64,000 nt of DNA from Pelagimonas varians (GCF_003208435.1 NZ_QKMF01000019.1:41210-105209), one strand, 5' to 3'. Shown: positions 28,953 to 38,074, numbered from the stretch's first letter. Notes: generated from the sequence alone by a model not told the origin. Made by a program: numbers and translations.

Positions 28953-28986
28953 AAGCACCGTTGTTACTCATTTAAGGGGGAAGCTG

Positions 28987-29610
28987 ATGGGACTACGTTC
29001 CTTGGCCTTTATGTTTGCGGCCGCATTTGCGTTGGCTGGATGTGAAACTCAAAAAGCCGGTCCCGATTCTACCCCGGAGCAGGCAGCGCAATCAGCGTAC
29101 CGTCATGACGGTCCGCCAGCGCTGACGCTTTACACAATGATCAACAACAACTCGGGTGCGGGTGCGCATACCAGCCTGATGATCAACGCCAACCAACGTG
29201 TGGTCTTTGACCCCGCCGGAACCGTCCGCCTAAAGGCCGTGCCCGAGTTGAATGATGTCCTTTACGGTGTCACGCCCAAGGTCAAAGATTTCTACGAACG
29301 CGCCCATGCCCGCAATACATTCCATGTCCGCATTCAGCGGGTCGAAGTGCCAATGGAAGTGGCGATGCAGGCCATTAGGCTGGCGCAAAAAGCTGGTCCG
29401 GTTGCGTCCGCGCAATGCGCATCGTCGACGTCCCAGATTTTGAAACAATTGCCGGGGTTCGAAGGCGTCAACAGCACGTGGTTCCCAAACAAATTGGCTG
29501 ACCAGGTTGCCAAAGTTCCCGGCGTGTCGGAACGCGTTTTGCGTGAAAACGATGACGACGATAAACAGGTTGCCATAGCTGAGTTCGAAGCCAAACAGGC
29601 CGATCGGTAA
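28987..29610 (+). CDS. Lipoprotein of unknown function
   Basis: The 207-residue protein begins GLRSLAFMFAAAFALAGC, a lipoprotein signal with lipobox LAGC, so it should be anchored in the periplasmic face of a membrane. The mature part has LTLYTMINNNSGAGAHTSLMINANQRVVFDPAGTVR and an acidic end (RENDDDDKQV). The HTSLMIN and FDPAGT segments recall proteins that bind or cleave peptide or lipid heads, but I cannot assign a family. AAGGGGGAAG precedes ATG 28987. Confidence 0.75.
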   Translation: MGLRSLAFMFAAAFALAGCETQKAGPDSTPEQAAQSAYRHDGPPALTLYTMINNNSGAGAHTSLMINANQRVVFDPAGTVRLKAVPELNDVLYGVTPKVKDFYERAHARNTFHVRIQRVEVPMEVAMQAIRLAQKAGPVASAQCASSTSQILKQLPGFEGVNSTWFPNKLADQVAKVPGVSERVLRENDDDDKQVAIAEFEAKQADR

Positions 29611-29625
29611 GTCAGTCGAAATTCT

Positions 29626-29952
29626 TCAAGCAGGCCAATAGGCCGCTGCGATCATTACGGCGGCCCCTGTGCCAAGGGCTCCGTAAACACTTTTGCTGAA
29701 ATAGCCGACGCAGACAGCAGATAGCGCCGCAAATAGGCGGACAGGGTCCGTTTGCCCGCCCGTCGCCGCTGGCCAGACGACCAGCGGTGTGACCAGCGCG
29801 GCCAGTACCGCAACGGCTGTGTATCGCAAGTGCCGCATGACCCATTCGGGCATGGCGCGATCACCAACCAACCCCAAAAACAAAAACCTAAGCCCGAAGG
29901 ACCCGACGGCCAATGCGGTAATCACTATCCAAAGGTCCGTTTTATCAATCAT
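29626..29952 (-). CDS. azlD: AzlD-family branched-chain amino acid exporter subunit
   Basis: This small integral membrane partner of AzlC has 108 residues with four hydrophobic segments, matching AzlD: TDLWIVITALAVGSFGLRFLFL, then MRHLRYTAVAVLAALVTPLVV. Together with AzlC it forms the LIV-E type exporter for leucine, isoleucine and valine, or an analogue such as azaleucine. It overlaps azlC by 4 nt, so the two are coupled. It converges with the lipoprotein gene. Confidence 0.9.
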   Translation of the reverse strand: MIDKTDLWIVITALAVGSFGLRFLFLGLVGDRAMPEWVMRHLRYTAVAVLAALVTPLVVWPAATGGQTDPVRLFAALSAVCVGYFSKSVYGALGTGAAVMIAAAYWPA

Positions 29953-30650
29953 AGCAGACCCCTGCGTTCCATTTCGGCACCAACGGCCATTCCGCCAAGG
30001 GATGCAAAAATCAAACCAAGGTTAAACGGCACCCAGATCAGTCCAAGCGCTAGGAGGCAGGATGTCATCGCAGCTCCTTGATGTGCCTTTGTCCTCAAGG
30101 CGGGGGCCACCATCGCGATAAATGCAATTGGCAGGGCGAAATCAAGCCCGTTTTCAGATGGAATAGATGCGCCAAGAAAGGCCCCAAGTGCTGCAAAGAC
30201 ATACCAGAGCGGGCACACAGGGGTCATAACCCCCATGAAATACGCAAATTTTTGCGACACGTTTTCGTCGGGATGTTTTTCGTAATCAATGGCCGATGCA
30301 GCATAAGTAACGTCAACGATGAAATAGGCCGCGATTACCCGTTTCCACAGTGGCAACGGGCCCAGATACGGCACAAGGGCGGCTGAATACATCGCCATGC
30401 GCAAATTGACGATCAGGGCCGAAACGATGACAACCAGTAAAGGCGCATTTTCATTCATCAATTGCAGGGCTGCAAATTGGGCAGACCCTGCAATCACCGC
30501 GACCGAAAACGCCACGGTTTCAAACACCGAAAGTCCTGATTCCGTGGCCAAGACCCCAAACAACGTCGCAAAGGGGGCAATCACCAAAAAGAAGGGCATC
30601 CCGTCGCGAAAGCCTCTCCAGTAGCTTGACATCACATCGCTACGCGCCAT
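29949..30650 (-). CDS. azlC: AzlC-family branched-chain amino acid exporter subunit
   Basis: This membrane protein has 233 residues and several hydrophobic helices, and carries the family pattern GFRDGMPFFLVIAPFATLFGVLATESGLS and AVIAGSAQFAALQLM. It pairs with AzlD as the larger exporter subunit. The start is not certain, since both MARSDVM (30650) and MSSYW are in frame. It is divergent from fdhD by about 50 bp. Confidence 0.92.
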   Translation of the reverse strand: MARSDVMSSYWRGFRDGMPFFLVIAPFATLFGVLATESGLSVFETVAFSVAVIAGSAQFAALQLMNENAPLLVVIVSALIVNLRMAMYSAALVPYLGPLPLWKRVIAAYFIVDVTYAASAIDYEKHPDENVSQKFAYFMGVMTPVCPLWYVFAALGAFLGASIPSENGLDFALPIAFIAMVAPALRTKAHQGAAMTSCLLALGLIWVPFNLGLIFASLGGMAVGAEMERRGLL

Positions 30651-30700
30651 GACTTACCCCTCAATCCCTAGACCCAAGCCGTAGCCAAGGCCCGAGCCAT

Positions 30701-31576
30701 ATGCAATTGCCGAAAAACGATTATCTGATCGCCCCAGACCCCAGCGCCCCGCGATTGACGCGTGCAGTGGTCGGCACCGATCACACCGGTGCCCCCGTGG
30801 ATGTGTCGGTGGTCGAAGAGCGCCCGTTAACGATTTACCTGAACCGCCAGGAAATTGTGACGGCAATGACCATTGGCGATCATCCCAAATATCTGGCGCT
30901 TGGGTTTTTGCGCAATCAAGGGATGCTGTCGGATGAGGCTGACATAACGGGCGTCGATTACGACGAAGAGCTTGAGGTCGTTGTGGTGCGCACCGCGTCC
31001 GAGACGACTTATGAAGAAAAGCTACAGAAAAAGACCCGCACCAGCGGCTGCGCTGTTGGCACCGTGTTTGGCGACATGATGGAAGGGCTCGATCAGGTTA
31101 CTCTACCGGCTTCGGAACTGCGGACGTCATGGCTCTATGCCTTGGCGCAACGCATCAACACAACGCCGTCGCTGTATCTGGAGGCCGGTGCGATTCATGG
31201 CACCGTGTTGTGTCAACGCGATCGGCCTTTGGTCTATATGGAGGATGTCGGGCGCCATAACGCAGTTGATAAAATCGCCGGTTGGATGTTGTCCGAAGGG
31301 GTCTCTGGCGGCGACAAGATGCTATATACCACCGGGCGCTTGACCTCGGAGATGGTGATCAAAGCGGCGCTGATGGGCATCCCGGTGCTGGCGTCCCGGT
31401 CTGGTTTTACCGCATGGGGCGTCGAAATCGCGCGGCAGGTTGGAATGACCTGCATCGGCCGAATGCGCGGAAAACGGTTTGTGTGTTTGAGTGGCGAGGA
31501 ACGCTTAGTCCGCGATATCGATCCCGATAGCGTTCCTGAAGAGGCCAAGAAATCGCGGCGGAAGGCGGCGGAATGA
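30701..31576 (+). CDS. fdhD: Formate dehydrogenase sulfurtransferase FdhD
   Basis: This protein is needed for sulfuration of the bis-MGD cofactor of formate dehydrogenases. The 291-residue product has the signature RPLTIYLNRQEIVTAM, ALGFLRNQGML, EDVGRHNAVDKIAGW, TTGRLTSEMVIKAA and VLASRSGFTAWGVEIA. The catalytic loop of E. coli FdhD holds a CxxC; here it is a single cysteine in TRTSGCAVGT, as in some homologues. It heads a molybdenum cofactor run with mobA and mobB-moeA. Confidence 0.94.
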   Translation: MQLPKNDYLIAPDPSAPRLTRAVVGTDHTGAPVDVSVVEERPLTIYLNRQEIVTAMTIGDHPKYLALGFLRNQGMLSDEADITGVDYDEELEVVVVRTASETTYEEKLQKKTRTSGCAVGTVFGDMMEGLDQVTLPASELRTSWLYALAQRINTTPSLYLEAGAIHGTVLCQRDRPLVYMEDVGRHNAVDKIAGWMLSEGVSGGDKMLYTTGRLTSEMVIKAALMGIPVLASRSGFTAWGVEIARQVGMTCIGRMRGKRFVCLSGEERLVRDIDPDSVPEEAKKSRRKAAE

Positions 31577-31667
31577 TCTCTGTTTGGCCGAGGCGTGTCG
31601 TGGTTGTCATTCCTGTGGTCTCGGCTTTAAAAAGTACCAAACCAGTCAGCAAAGTTAGGACGTTTCC

Positions 31668-32306
31668 ATGAAACAACCCGTAGGAGTGATCCTTGCTGGT
31701 GGTCAGGCGACCCGCATGGGCGGCGGAGACAAAGGGCTGCTGCAATTGGGTGGGCAGACGTTACTGGCCCGTGTGATCGACCGGATCGACCCACAAGTGG
31801 CCGGTCTGGCATTGAATGCCAATGGCGATGCCGTGCGTTTTGATCGGTTCCGCTTGCCGGTGGTGCCCGATAGCATTGCCGAGTTTCCCGGCCCGCTGGC
31901 GGGTGTTCTGGCGGGGATGGATTGGGCGGCATCGCAAGGCGCAGACACGGTGGTGACCGTCGCCGCTGATACGCCGTTTTTCCCCGGTGATCTGGTGCCG
32001 CAATTGCTGCTGGCTGCTGATGGGCAAGAACACCCACTTGTTTTGGCAACCACCCCGCGTGGGGCAGGTGAAGCGCTGAAATCTGGCGGTGGTCGCAAGG
32101 TGAACCGGCATCCGACCTTTGGCATTTGGCCCGTTGCGCTGCGCGATGATCTGCGCGCGGCCTTGCACGGCGGTTTGCGCAAAGTGGTGCTTTGGACCGA
32201 CAAACATGGTGGCCGCGAGGCGCTGTTTCCCGTGACAAGATTTGATCCATTTTTTAATGTCAACACGCCCGAAGATCTGGCGATGGCCGAGGGTTATTTG
32301 GGATGA
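31668..32306 (+). CDS. mobA: Molybdenum cofactor guanylyltransferase
   Basis: This enzyme attaches GMP to molybdopterin to form MGD for bis-MGD enzymes. The 212-residue product has the nucleotidyltransferase start GVILAGGQATRMGGGDKGLLQLGG, the TVVTVAADTPFFPGDL segment with the metal-binding aspartate, and the end FFNVNTPEDLAMAEGYL. It overlaps the next gene by 4 nt, so it is coupled to the mobB-moeA fusion. Confidence 0.95.
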   Translation: MKQPVGVILAGGQATRMGGGDKGLLQLGGQTLLARVIDRIDPQVAGLALNANGDAVRFDRFRLPVVPDSIAEFPGPLAGVLAGMDWAASQGADTVVTVAADTPFFPGDLVPQLLLAADGQEHPLVLATTPRGAGEALKSGGGRKVNRHPTFGIWPVALRDDLRAALHGGLRKVVLWTDKHGGREALFPVTRFDPFFNVNTPEDLAMAEGYLG

Positions 32307-34069
32307 AGGTTTTTGGCGTCACTGGATGGAAGAACGCTGGTAAAACGGGGTTGATGGAACGGCTTGTCGCCGAGATCACCAAGCGTGGGTTTTCCGTCAG
32401 TACGGTGAAACATGCTCATCACGCCTTTGATGTCGATCACGAAGGGCGGGATAGTTACCGTCACCGCGTAGCAGGAGCCCATGAAGTGATGCTTGCGTCA
32501 GGTGTGCGTATCGCTCAAATGAGCGAATTACGCGGCAGCGCCGAGCCGCCTTTATCCGACCTTTTGGCCCGTCTGAAACCGGTCGATCTGGTGCTGATCG
32601 AGGGCTATAAACGCGAACCTCATCCGAAGATCGAAGCCTTCCGTGAAGTGGCCGGTCATGATCTGATGGCTCCGCAGGACGGGACAATTGCCGCTGTGGC
32701 CGCCGACATAGCGCTAGAGGTGGATCTCCCTGTTTTTGATCTGGATGACACCGCGCGGATTACGGAATTTGTGTTGCGACAGGTCGGGCTGATTGCTGAA
32801 GCGCAGCCAACCTCGAATCTCAAACCGCCCCCACTTAAGAACGACTGTTTTGCGCTGCCTCCAGGGGTGAACTGGACCCCTGTGGATGAGGCCTTGGAGG
32901 CCCTGCGCACCCGTTTGACAACAGTGGTTGGCCGGGAAACTGTGCCGCTTGAACTGGCTTGCGGACGGGTATTGGCCGCAGATTTGGTCGCAAAACGGTC
33001 AAACCCGCCGCTGCCGAATACAGCGGTGGACGGCTATGGCTTTGCCGGTGCGGTGCCCGAAGGCGAGGCGGTATTTCCCTTGATCGCAGGGCGTTCTGCG
33101 GCCGGTGTTCCCTATCAAGGGCGTGTGCCAGACGGGCACGCGATTAGGGTCCTAACAGGGGCCGCTTTGCCGGACGGCGTTGACACGGTGGTGCTCGAAG
33201 AAGACTGCGCGATCAGTGAAACCCAAATCGCCTTTAACGGGCCGGTCAAGCACAAGTCCAATACACGAAAAGCCGGCGAAGACGTCGCCGAAGGCGATAT
33301 TGCCCTTTCGAAGGGGCGGGTCCTGACGCCTGCCGATTTGGCACTGGCGGCGGCGGTGGGATTTGGCGAACTGCCGGTTTTTCTGCCTTTGCGGGTCGGT
33401 GTTTTGTCTACGGGTGATGAACTGGTCGAACCGGGACAAGAGGCTGGCGTAGGGCAGATTTTCGACGCCAACCGTCCGATGCTTTTGTCTGCCATCGCGC
33501 GTTTTGGATATAAGGCCGTGGACTTGGGGCGCGTCGCGGACAGCCGTGTGGCTTTGACGGATCAGCTCAAAAACGCCGCCGCCAAAGTTGATGTTATTTT
33601 GACCTCGGGCGGGGCATCTGCAGGCGATGAGGATCACGTTTCGGCTTTGCTGCGTGAAAGCGGGGCCTTGGCTGAATGGCGGATTGCCCTGAAACCGGGG
33701 CGACCATTGGCGCTAGGGATCTGGGACGGCGTGCCGGTCTTTGGGCTGCCGGGAAATCCGGTTGCGGCCTTTGTGTGTACGTTGATATTTGCCCGTCCGG
33801 CGCTGTCGGTTTTGGCGGGCAGCGATTGGCGCGTGCCGGACTATTTTGATGTACCTGCCGCCTTTTCAAAACGCAAAAAGCCGGGCCGGCGTGAATACTT
33901 GCGGGCGCGGATGCGCGGCGGTCGCGTTGAGGTGTTCAAGTCCGAAGGATCGGGCCGCGTGTCAGGTCTCAGCTGGGCCGAGGGGCTGGTTGAACTGGGG
34001 GACGAAGGCCGCGAGATATCCGAAGGCGATCTGGTGCGCTTTTATCCCTACGGCAGTTTTGGCCTCTGA
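32303..34069 (+). CDS. MobB-MoeA fusion: GTP-binding protein joined to molybdopterin molybdotransferase
   Basis: The 588-residue protein joins two cofactor steps. Residues 1-165 or so are MobB: a P-loop GWKNAGKT (8-15), TVKHAHHAFDVDHEGRDSYRHR, and DLVLIEGYKREPHPKIE. After a linker (about 165-195), MoeA follows: TPVDEALEALRTRL, NPPLPNTAVDGYGFA, the VLTGAALPDGVDTVV segment, LSTGDELVEPG, TSGGASAGDEDHV and the FGLPGNPVAAFV motif. MoeA inserts molybdate into adenylylated molybdopterin, and MobB aids the mobA step. The frame is continuous across the junction with no stop or weak point. It is coupled to mobA upstream. Confidence 0.94.
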   Translation: MKVFGVTGWKNAGKTGLMERLVAEITKRGFSVSTVKHAHHAFDVDHEGRDSYRHRVAGAHEVMLASGVRIAQMSELRGSAEPPLSDLLARLKPVDLVLIEGYKREPHPKIEAFREVAGHDLMAPQDGTIAAVAADIALEVDLPVFDLDDTARITEFVLRQVGLIAEAQPTSNLKPPPLKNDCFALPPGVNWTPVDEALEALRTRLTTVVGRETVPLELACGRVLAADLVAKRSNPPLPNTAVDGYGFAGAVPEGEAVFPLIAGRSAAGVPYQGRVPDGHAIRVLTGAALPDGVDTVVLEEDCAISETQIAFNGPVKHKSNTRKAGEDVAEGDIALSKGRVLTPADLALAAAVGFGELPVFLPLRVGVLSTGDELVEPGQEAGVGQIFDANRPMLLSAIARFGYKAVDLGRVADSRVALTDQLKNAAAKVDVILTSGGASAGDEDHVSALLRESGALAEWRIALKPGRPLALGIWDGVPVFGLPGNPVAAFVCTLIFARPALSVLAGSDWRVPDYFDVPAAFSKRKKPGRREYLRARMRGGRVEVFKSEGSGRVSGLSWAEGLVELGDEGREISEGDLVRFYPYGSFGL

Positions 34070-34103
34070 CCGCCAAGGCGGTCCAGCCCAATAGCTTCTA
34101 ACC

Positions 34104-35111
34104 TCAGTCAAACGTACCCGCGACACGGCCAAGCAACATAAAGGCGCGGGCGGTCCGGGTGGCGGCCAATTCAGAGATTTCGGCGTCGGTCGCGTGTTGT
34201 TCGAACAACGCGATATTTTGATCAAAGCGTCGCAAGAAATGGTGCGCAGCGTCGCGAAAGATAGGATCTTGCTTCATTCGGCCAGCGGTAAGGGCCAAGG
34301 ACGAACGGTCGCGCACGCCGCCCAAACCCGCCACTTCACGCCCGCGCGTGCCGCGCGCAAAAGTGCGCCAGACTTCTGGACGGGCCATATCGGGGCGCAG
34401 GTCGTCCATATAGATGCCGTCTTGGGACATCAGGGTGAGCACGTCTTGGGCGGCTTGGATCAGCTGCGCCGCCTGCCTGTCCTTCAATGCGCGGCGCAAA
34501 GCGGCAAACCCTTCGGTGTCTTCGGCAGTTTCAGGGAAATGCAGCGCGCGAATAAAGTCTTCGTTGCTCAGCGGCGGGCGGTGGACTTCGGCGGGTGTGC
34601 CAAGAGACAACACTGGTTGATCTTCTTCCACCGGCTCTTGAGCGGAATCCGGGGTCACGATTGGGGTCGGATCAGCCTGACGCATGCCTACCAGCATCGC
34701 GAGGGTGGTTTCCTGATTTTTCTGTGTCGCGGCAATTTCGTCGAGCCGCTTAAGAACAGCTGGATGCGGTGTCTCGCTCCGGCCGGATTGTGCTTGGGTC
34801 ACATAGGCCTGCCGGATTGCGTCAATAGCGGCTGCCAAGCGGGCGCTTTCCTCGCGCATGACGCGGGTTGACCGCACCGTCATTGCCGCAACCCAAATCA
34901 GGGCGATTGGCATCATAATAACCATCACCCGCAACAAAAAACTCATGCCATCGGCTTCGACCGGACCGCCCGTCAGGAAATACGAGCCTGACAATCCAAG
35001 CCAGAGCACAGTGGCCACAATCGCGGCCATTTCAATCGAGGTGATGCCCGACACAGCCGTCCGGTCGTAAAGACCGGGGGGCGTTGGGCGGGCTTCTTTG
35101 CGGTCTGACAT
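34104..35111 (-). CDS. Membrane-anchored protein of unknown function, downstream of greA
   Basis: The 335-residue protein has two hydrophobic segments near the N terminus (SIEMAAIVATVLWLGLSGSYFL and FLLRVMVIMMPIALIWVAAMTV). A coiled-coil-prone region follows (STRVMREESARLAAAIDAIRQAYV, LKRLDEIAATQKNQ), then a soluble helical domain (about 200-335). It lies 9 bp downstream of greA on the same strand and is probably cotranscribed. The function is unknown; the layout is that of an inner-membrane protein with a large cytoplasmic part. Confidence 0.75.
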   Translation of the reverse strand: MSDRKEARPTPPGLYDRTAVSGITSIEMAAIVATVLWLGLSGSYFLTGGPVEADGMSFLLRVMVIMMPIALIWVAAMTVRSTRVMREESARLAAAIDAIRQAYVTQAQSGRSETPHPAVLKRLDEIAATQKNQETTLAMLVGMRQADPTPIVTPDSAQEPVEEDQPVLSLGTPAEVHRPPLSNEDFIRALHFPETAEDTEGFAALRRALKDRQAAQLIQAAQDVLTLMSQDGIYMDDLRPDMARPEVWRTFARGTRGREVAGLGGVRDRSSLALTAGRMKQDPIFRDAAHHFLRRFDQNIALFEQHATDAEISELAATRTARAFMLLGRVAGTFD

Positions 35112-35120
35112 GAATGCTGC

Positions 35121-35591
35121 TTACTTAAAGACGACTTCGAGGATTTCGTAGGATTTCAGGCCGCCGGGTGTTCGCACTTCGACGCTGTCGCCTTCTTCTT
35201 TGCCAATCAAACCGCGTGCAATCGGGGATTTGACGTTCAAAAGGGCTTTTTCGACGTTGGCTTCGTGTTCGCCGACGATTTGCCACGTTTTTTCTTCGTC
35301 CGTATCCTCATCCACAAGCTTGACCGTAGCGCCAAATTTAATGGTGCCGGACAGGGTCTTGGGGTCGATCACTTCGGCGAGACCGATCACGCTTTCCAGC
35401 TCTTTGATACGGCCCTCGATAAAGCCCTGTTTTTCGCGGGCAGAGTGATACTCGGCGTTTTCCTTCAGGTCGCCGAGCTCGCGGGCTTCGGCGATGGCCT
35501 GAATAATCGTAGGGCGCTCAACGGATTTGAGCTGCTTCAATTCAGTTTCAAGCGCAGTGAAGCCTGCGCGGGTCATCGGGAACTTGTCCAT
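35121..35591 (-). CDS. greA: Transcription elongation factor GreA
   Basis: This factor rescues backtracked RNA polymerase by stimulating transcript cleavage. The 156-residue product has the coiled-coil N domain ([52 protein letters not shown]) with the tip acidic residues DLKENAEY, and the C domain ([42 protein letters not shown]). The normal family length and ATG 35591 fit. Confidence 0.97.
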   Translation of the reverse strand: MDKFPMTRAGFTALETELKQLKSVERPTIIQAIAEARELGDLKENAEYHSAREKQGFIEGRIKELESVIGLAEVIDPKTLSGTIKFGATVKLVDEDTDEEKTWQIVGEHEANVEKALLNVKSPIARGLIGKEEGDSVEVRTPGGLKSYEILEVVFK

Positions 35592-35728
35592 TATGTCGTA
35601 TCCGTTGTTATTCTTAACTTATCCGGGGCGGGCGGCCCCTTGGGCCCGATCCAGTATCGCAACACAATGTGCGCATGCGCCTGTGCATTGCAACAAGGCA
35701 ATGCCAAAGTCCAGCAAAAGCGGGCGAT

Positions 35729-35917
35729 TCACTGTATCGGGCAGCCAGTTCCGCCGATTCCGTCGCCGGTTGTCTCGCAAGGATCGTTGGATTTGGCAGG
35801 GGTCGCTGCCTCGAAGACTTGCTCAAGAACCGGTTCAGCGGTGTTGGGGGAGGGAGCTGGGGCGGCGCAGGCTGTCACAAGCGCGAAAATTCCGAGGGCA
35901 AGGCATCTGGAGATCAT
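35729..35917 (-). CDS. Small lipoprotein (62 residues)
   Basis: The sequence begins MISRCLALGIFALVTACA, with lipobox VTAC. A short proline/alanine-rich and acidic stretch follows, then a cysteine-containing tail (CETTGDGIGGTGCPIQ) with two cysteines. It starts inside the stop of the DUF6502-like gene (4-nt overlap), which argues that it is real. It would be anchored in the periplasmic side of a membrane. The function is unknown. Confidence 0.65.
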   Translation of the reverse strand: MISRCLALGIFALVTACAAPAPSPNTAEPVLEQVFEAATPAKSNDPCETTGDGIGGTGCPIQ

Positions 35918-36669
35918 GAAGGGTTATCCTTGCTTGTGTAAAAATAAGCTCCGGCACGAAACCGCTGATCGGCCCTGTCTGGGGCTTTGGATTTCATGGC
36001 GTTTGCTTTTGCATTTATGTCAGCCAGCACTGCCATTTGTCCGACCTCAAAATCCGCGGCCAAAGTGGCAACCTGCGAAGGCGTCAATCCAGTGTAATGC
36101 ACTGCCCGTTCAAAATGTGCCGGACGGGCACCTTGGACATTTTCGCAAGCCGCCAAGACATGATCGCCTGTGTTGTCTGACAAATAGGTGAGTTGTTCAT
36201 CGCTGCCGCGCAACGGCACATAGGCCTTTTGCTGCAATGTGATATGGCCATCTTCCCCGATGGAAACTGTTCCCGCCGCCTCCAGTGTATCGAGCATGGT
36301 GCGCGGATGAACGTCTTGCCGAACGTTGCGCGCAAGGCTTTCAAACGACGGCGCAGGTCCGTTTCGAGGAAGCGGTTTCGGCCCGCGTTCAATGCAATAC
36401 TCTGCATGGGTTTGCCACATCGCCACAAGTTTGCTTAGTGGGTTTTTGCGCGCGGGTTTGGCCTCAAAGGCGCGCAGTCGTGCAATATCGCGGCGCTGCA
36501 AACCAGTCATAACCGACAGGCGGCTGTCGGTGGTCTTATCTGCGGACTGAACCTGCGCAGCGCGGACGTAATGCCCCTTTAGTCTTTCTGATAGCTCGAA
36601 AAAAGGCACACCACGTGCTACCATGAGGCGCGCGAGCGCTGCGAGCAATGAGTCGAAGGTTTCCAGCAT
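35914..36669 (-). CDS. DUF6502-like helix-turn-helix family protein
   Basis: The 251-residue soluble protein begins MLETFDSLLAALARLMVARGVPFFELSERLKGHYVRAA, a pattern I know from the DUF6502 family. The next segment (SRLSVMTGLQRRDIARLRAF) resembles a DNA-binding helix-turn-helix, so a regulator role is plausible but not proven. The start used is 36669; an in-frame ATG at 36687 lies within a palindrome and has no better ribosome site. The gene is divergent from the vWA lipoprotein gene. Two near-identical palindromes lie between them, one directly against this start. Confidence 0.7.
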   Translation of the reverse strand: MLETFDSLLAALARLMVARGVPFFELSERLKGHYVRAAQVQSADKTTDSRLSVMTGLQRRDIARLRAFEAKPARKNPLSKLVAMWQTHAEYCIERGPKPLPRNGPAPSFESLARNVRQDVHPRTMLDTLEAAGTVSIGEDGHITLQQKAYVPLRGSDEQLTYLSDNTGDHVLAACENVQGARPAHFERAVHYTGLTPSQVATLAADFEVGQMAVLADINAKANAMKSKAPDRADQRFRAGAYFYTSKDNPS

Positions 36670-36670
36670 A

Positions 36671-36687
36671 ATGTGCAATATGCACAT
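36671..36687. promoter_or_regulatory. Putative operator, palindrome 1 (ATGTGCAATATGCACAT)
   Basis: A perfect inverted repeat with arms ATGTGCA and TGCACAT around ATA. It abuts the start of the DUF6502-like gene and matches palindrome 2 in layout (ATGTG-N7-CACAT). Confidence 0.65.
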
Positions 36688-36717
36688 TTATGTTGATTGA
36701 TGCAATTGGGTTGATTA

Positions 36718-36734
36718 ATGTGTAATTGACACAT
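36718..36734. promoter_or_regulatory. Putative operator, palindrome 2 (ATGTGTAATTGACACAT)
   Basis: An inverted repeat with arms ATGTGT and ACACAT around AATTG. It is 17 bp long, like palindrome 1, its centre is 47 bp away, and it lies 14 bp upstream of the vWA gene start. Confidence 0.65.
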
Positions 36735-36748
36735 TTTTGGAGAGTGCG

Positions 36749-38074
36749 ATGGTGATTGTGGATCAATTAAATGTCCAAACCGGTCAGCCGCGCAAAAAAT
36801 TTATTGCCATTTTGTTGGGGCTAAGCGTCTTGGCGGGTTGTAGCGTGCCTGAGATCAGCGACTTCGAAATGGGGGCGGTATTGGATGGCAAAGCCGCTTC
36901 TGAACCGCCTGTCGTTGCCGAAGAGGCCATGGTCGAGCCGATGGTGTTGCCTGCTCTCCCGGATGCGGGCACAGCTTCAACGGGTGCTTCCCGCCGCGGT
37001 GTCGTGACGGCTGGCGACATTGACGACGGGCTGAATTTAGACGCCTTCAAGCGGTATCAATCTCGGGCGGCCAAAGATTTGGATCTGCCGCGCGCCAATC
37101 TATTAACGCCTGTTCAGGTGCAGATGGTCGGGCCGGACAATCGTCCGGCACCGGGGGTGTCCTATACGCTTCGTAAGCCGGGCGCCCCTGACCCTTTTCA
37201 TTCCGGGTATTCGGGTGTGGATGGACGCATTTCAGTCTTTCCTGCCTCATTGGGGGCAAACCGCCAGTCCAAGGTTGAGCTGCGCGCGTTTGAAAATGGC
37301 GAAGAGGTGCTTCGCAAGGTTCTAACGACAGGCGAGCGAAATCGGGTCACAGTGCCTGCCTCTGAAGGGTGGACGCCGGATTTTCTCGATCTGGTGTTTG
37401 TCTTCGACACGACGGGTAGCATGGGGGATGAGCTGGCTTGGCTGACCAAGGAATTCGCTGGCATTGTGCGCCAAGCAAGGCGCGCTGCGCCCGGTGTTGA
37501 TGTGCGCTATGGGTTGGTCGCTTACCGTGATGTTGGCGATGACTATGAAGTGCAGAACTACGGTTTCACGGATCAAAAGCGCGAGATGCAAAGCTGGTTG
37601 CGCAAGTTGGATGCCAATGGTGGTGGCGACTACCCCGAAGCTGCAGATCGCGCGCTGCATGCGGCGGTCAATCTGGACTGGCGGCGCGGCAAAGGCGAAC
37701 GGATCATTTTTCACATTGCTGATGCGCCGCCGCACAAGCAAGGTGCCTTGTCTTATGTACGTGCGGCCCAAATTGCGGCCGGACAAAACGTACAGATCTT
37801 TGGGTTGGGGGCCAGTGGCGTCGGCGCTGAATCGGAATATCTGATGCGTCAGGCTTCGGTTTTGTCCGGGGGGCGGTATTTGTTTTTGACCGACGATTCC
37901 GGTGTTGGGAACAGCCATGCCGAACCGGATATCGCCTGCTACCGCGTGACCGCTCTCAAAGACCTGTTGGTTCGGGTTTTGGCGTCAGAACTCAGTGGCG
38001 TTCGCAATGAGGCCACAGATTCGGCAGTGCTTCGAGAAGTTGGGAACTATGCCAATGGAGTCTGCCTCCAGTGA
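36749..38074 (+). CDS. von Willebrand factor A domain lipoprotein
   Basis: The 441-residue protein has a lipoprotein signal (FIAILLGLSVLAGC) after a short cytoplasmic start. A linker follows, then a beta-rich segment (about 125-200: PVQVQMVGPDNRPAPGVSYTLRKPG), then a vWA domain with the metal-binding DTTGSM motif, GLVAYRDVGDDYEV and a GGGDYPEAADRAL segment. Such domains bind partner proteins or surfaces through a metal ion. ATG 36749 follows GGAG at 6 nt; an upstream TTG at 36737 is not preferred. The next gene is 167 bp away. Confidence 0.84.
   Translation: MVIVDQLNVQTGQPRKKFIAILLGLSVLAGCSVPEISDFEMGAVLDGKAASEPPVVAEEAMVEPMVLPALPDAGTASTGASRRGVVTAGDIDDGLNLDAFKRYQSRAAKDLDLPRANLLTPVQVQMVGPDNRPAPGVSYTLRKPGAPDPFHSGYSGVDGRISVFPASLGANRQSKVELRAFENGEEVLRKVLTTGERNRVTVPASEGWTPDFLDLVFVFDTTGSMGDELAWLTKEFAGIVRQARRAAPGVDVRYGLVAYRDVGDDYEVQNYGFTDQKREMQSWLRKLDANGGGDYPEAADRALHAAVNLDWRRGKGERIIFHIADAPPHKQGALSYVRAAQIAAGQNVQIFGLGASGVGAESEYLMRQASVLSGGRYLFLTDDSGVGNSHAEPDIACYRVTALKDLLVRVLASELSGVRNEATDSAVLREVGNYANGVCLQ

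Noticed and set aside
34068..34083. GACCGCC-aa-GGCGGTC palindrome at the moeA stop as a terminator
   Set aside because: The two-base loop is too tight and no T-run follows on either strand.
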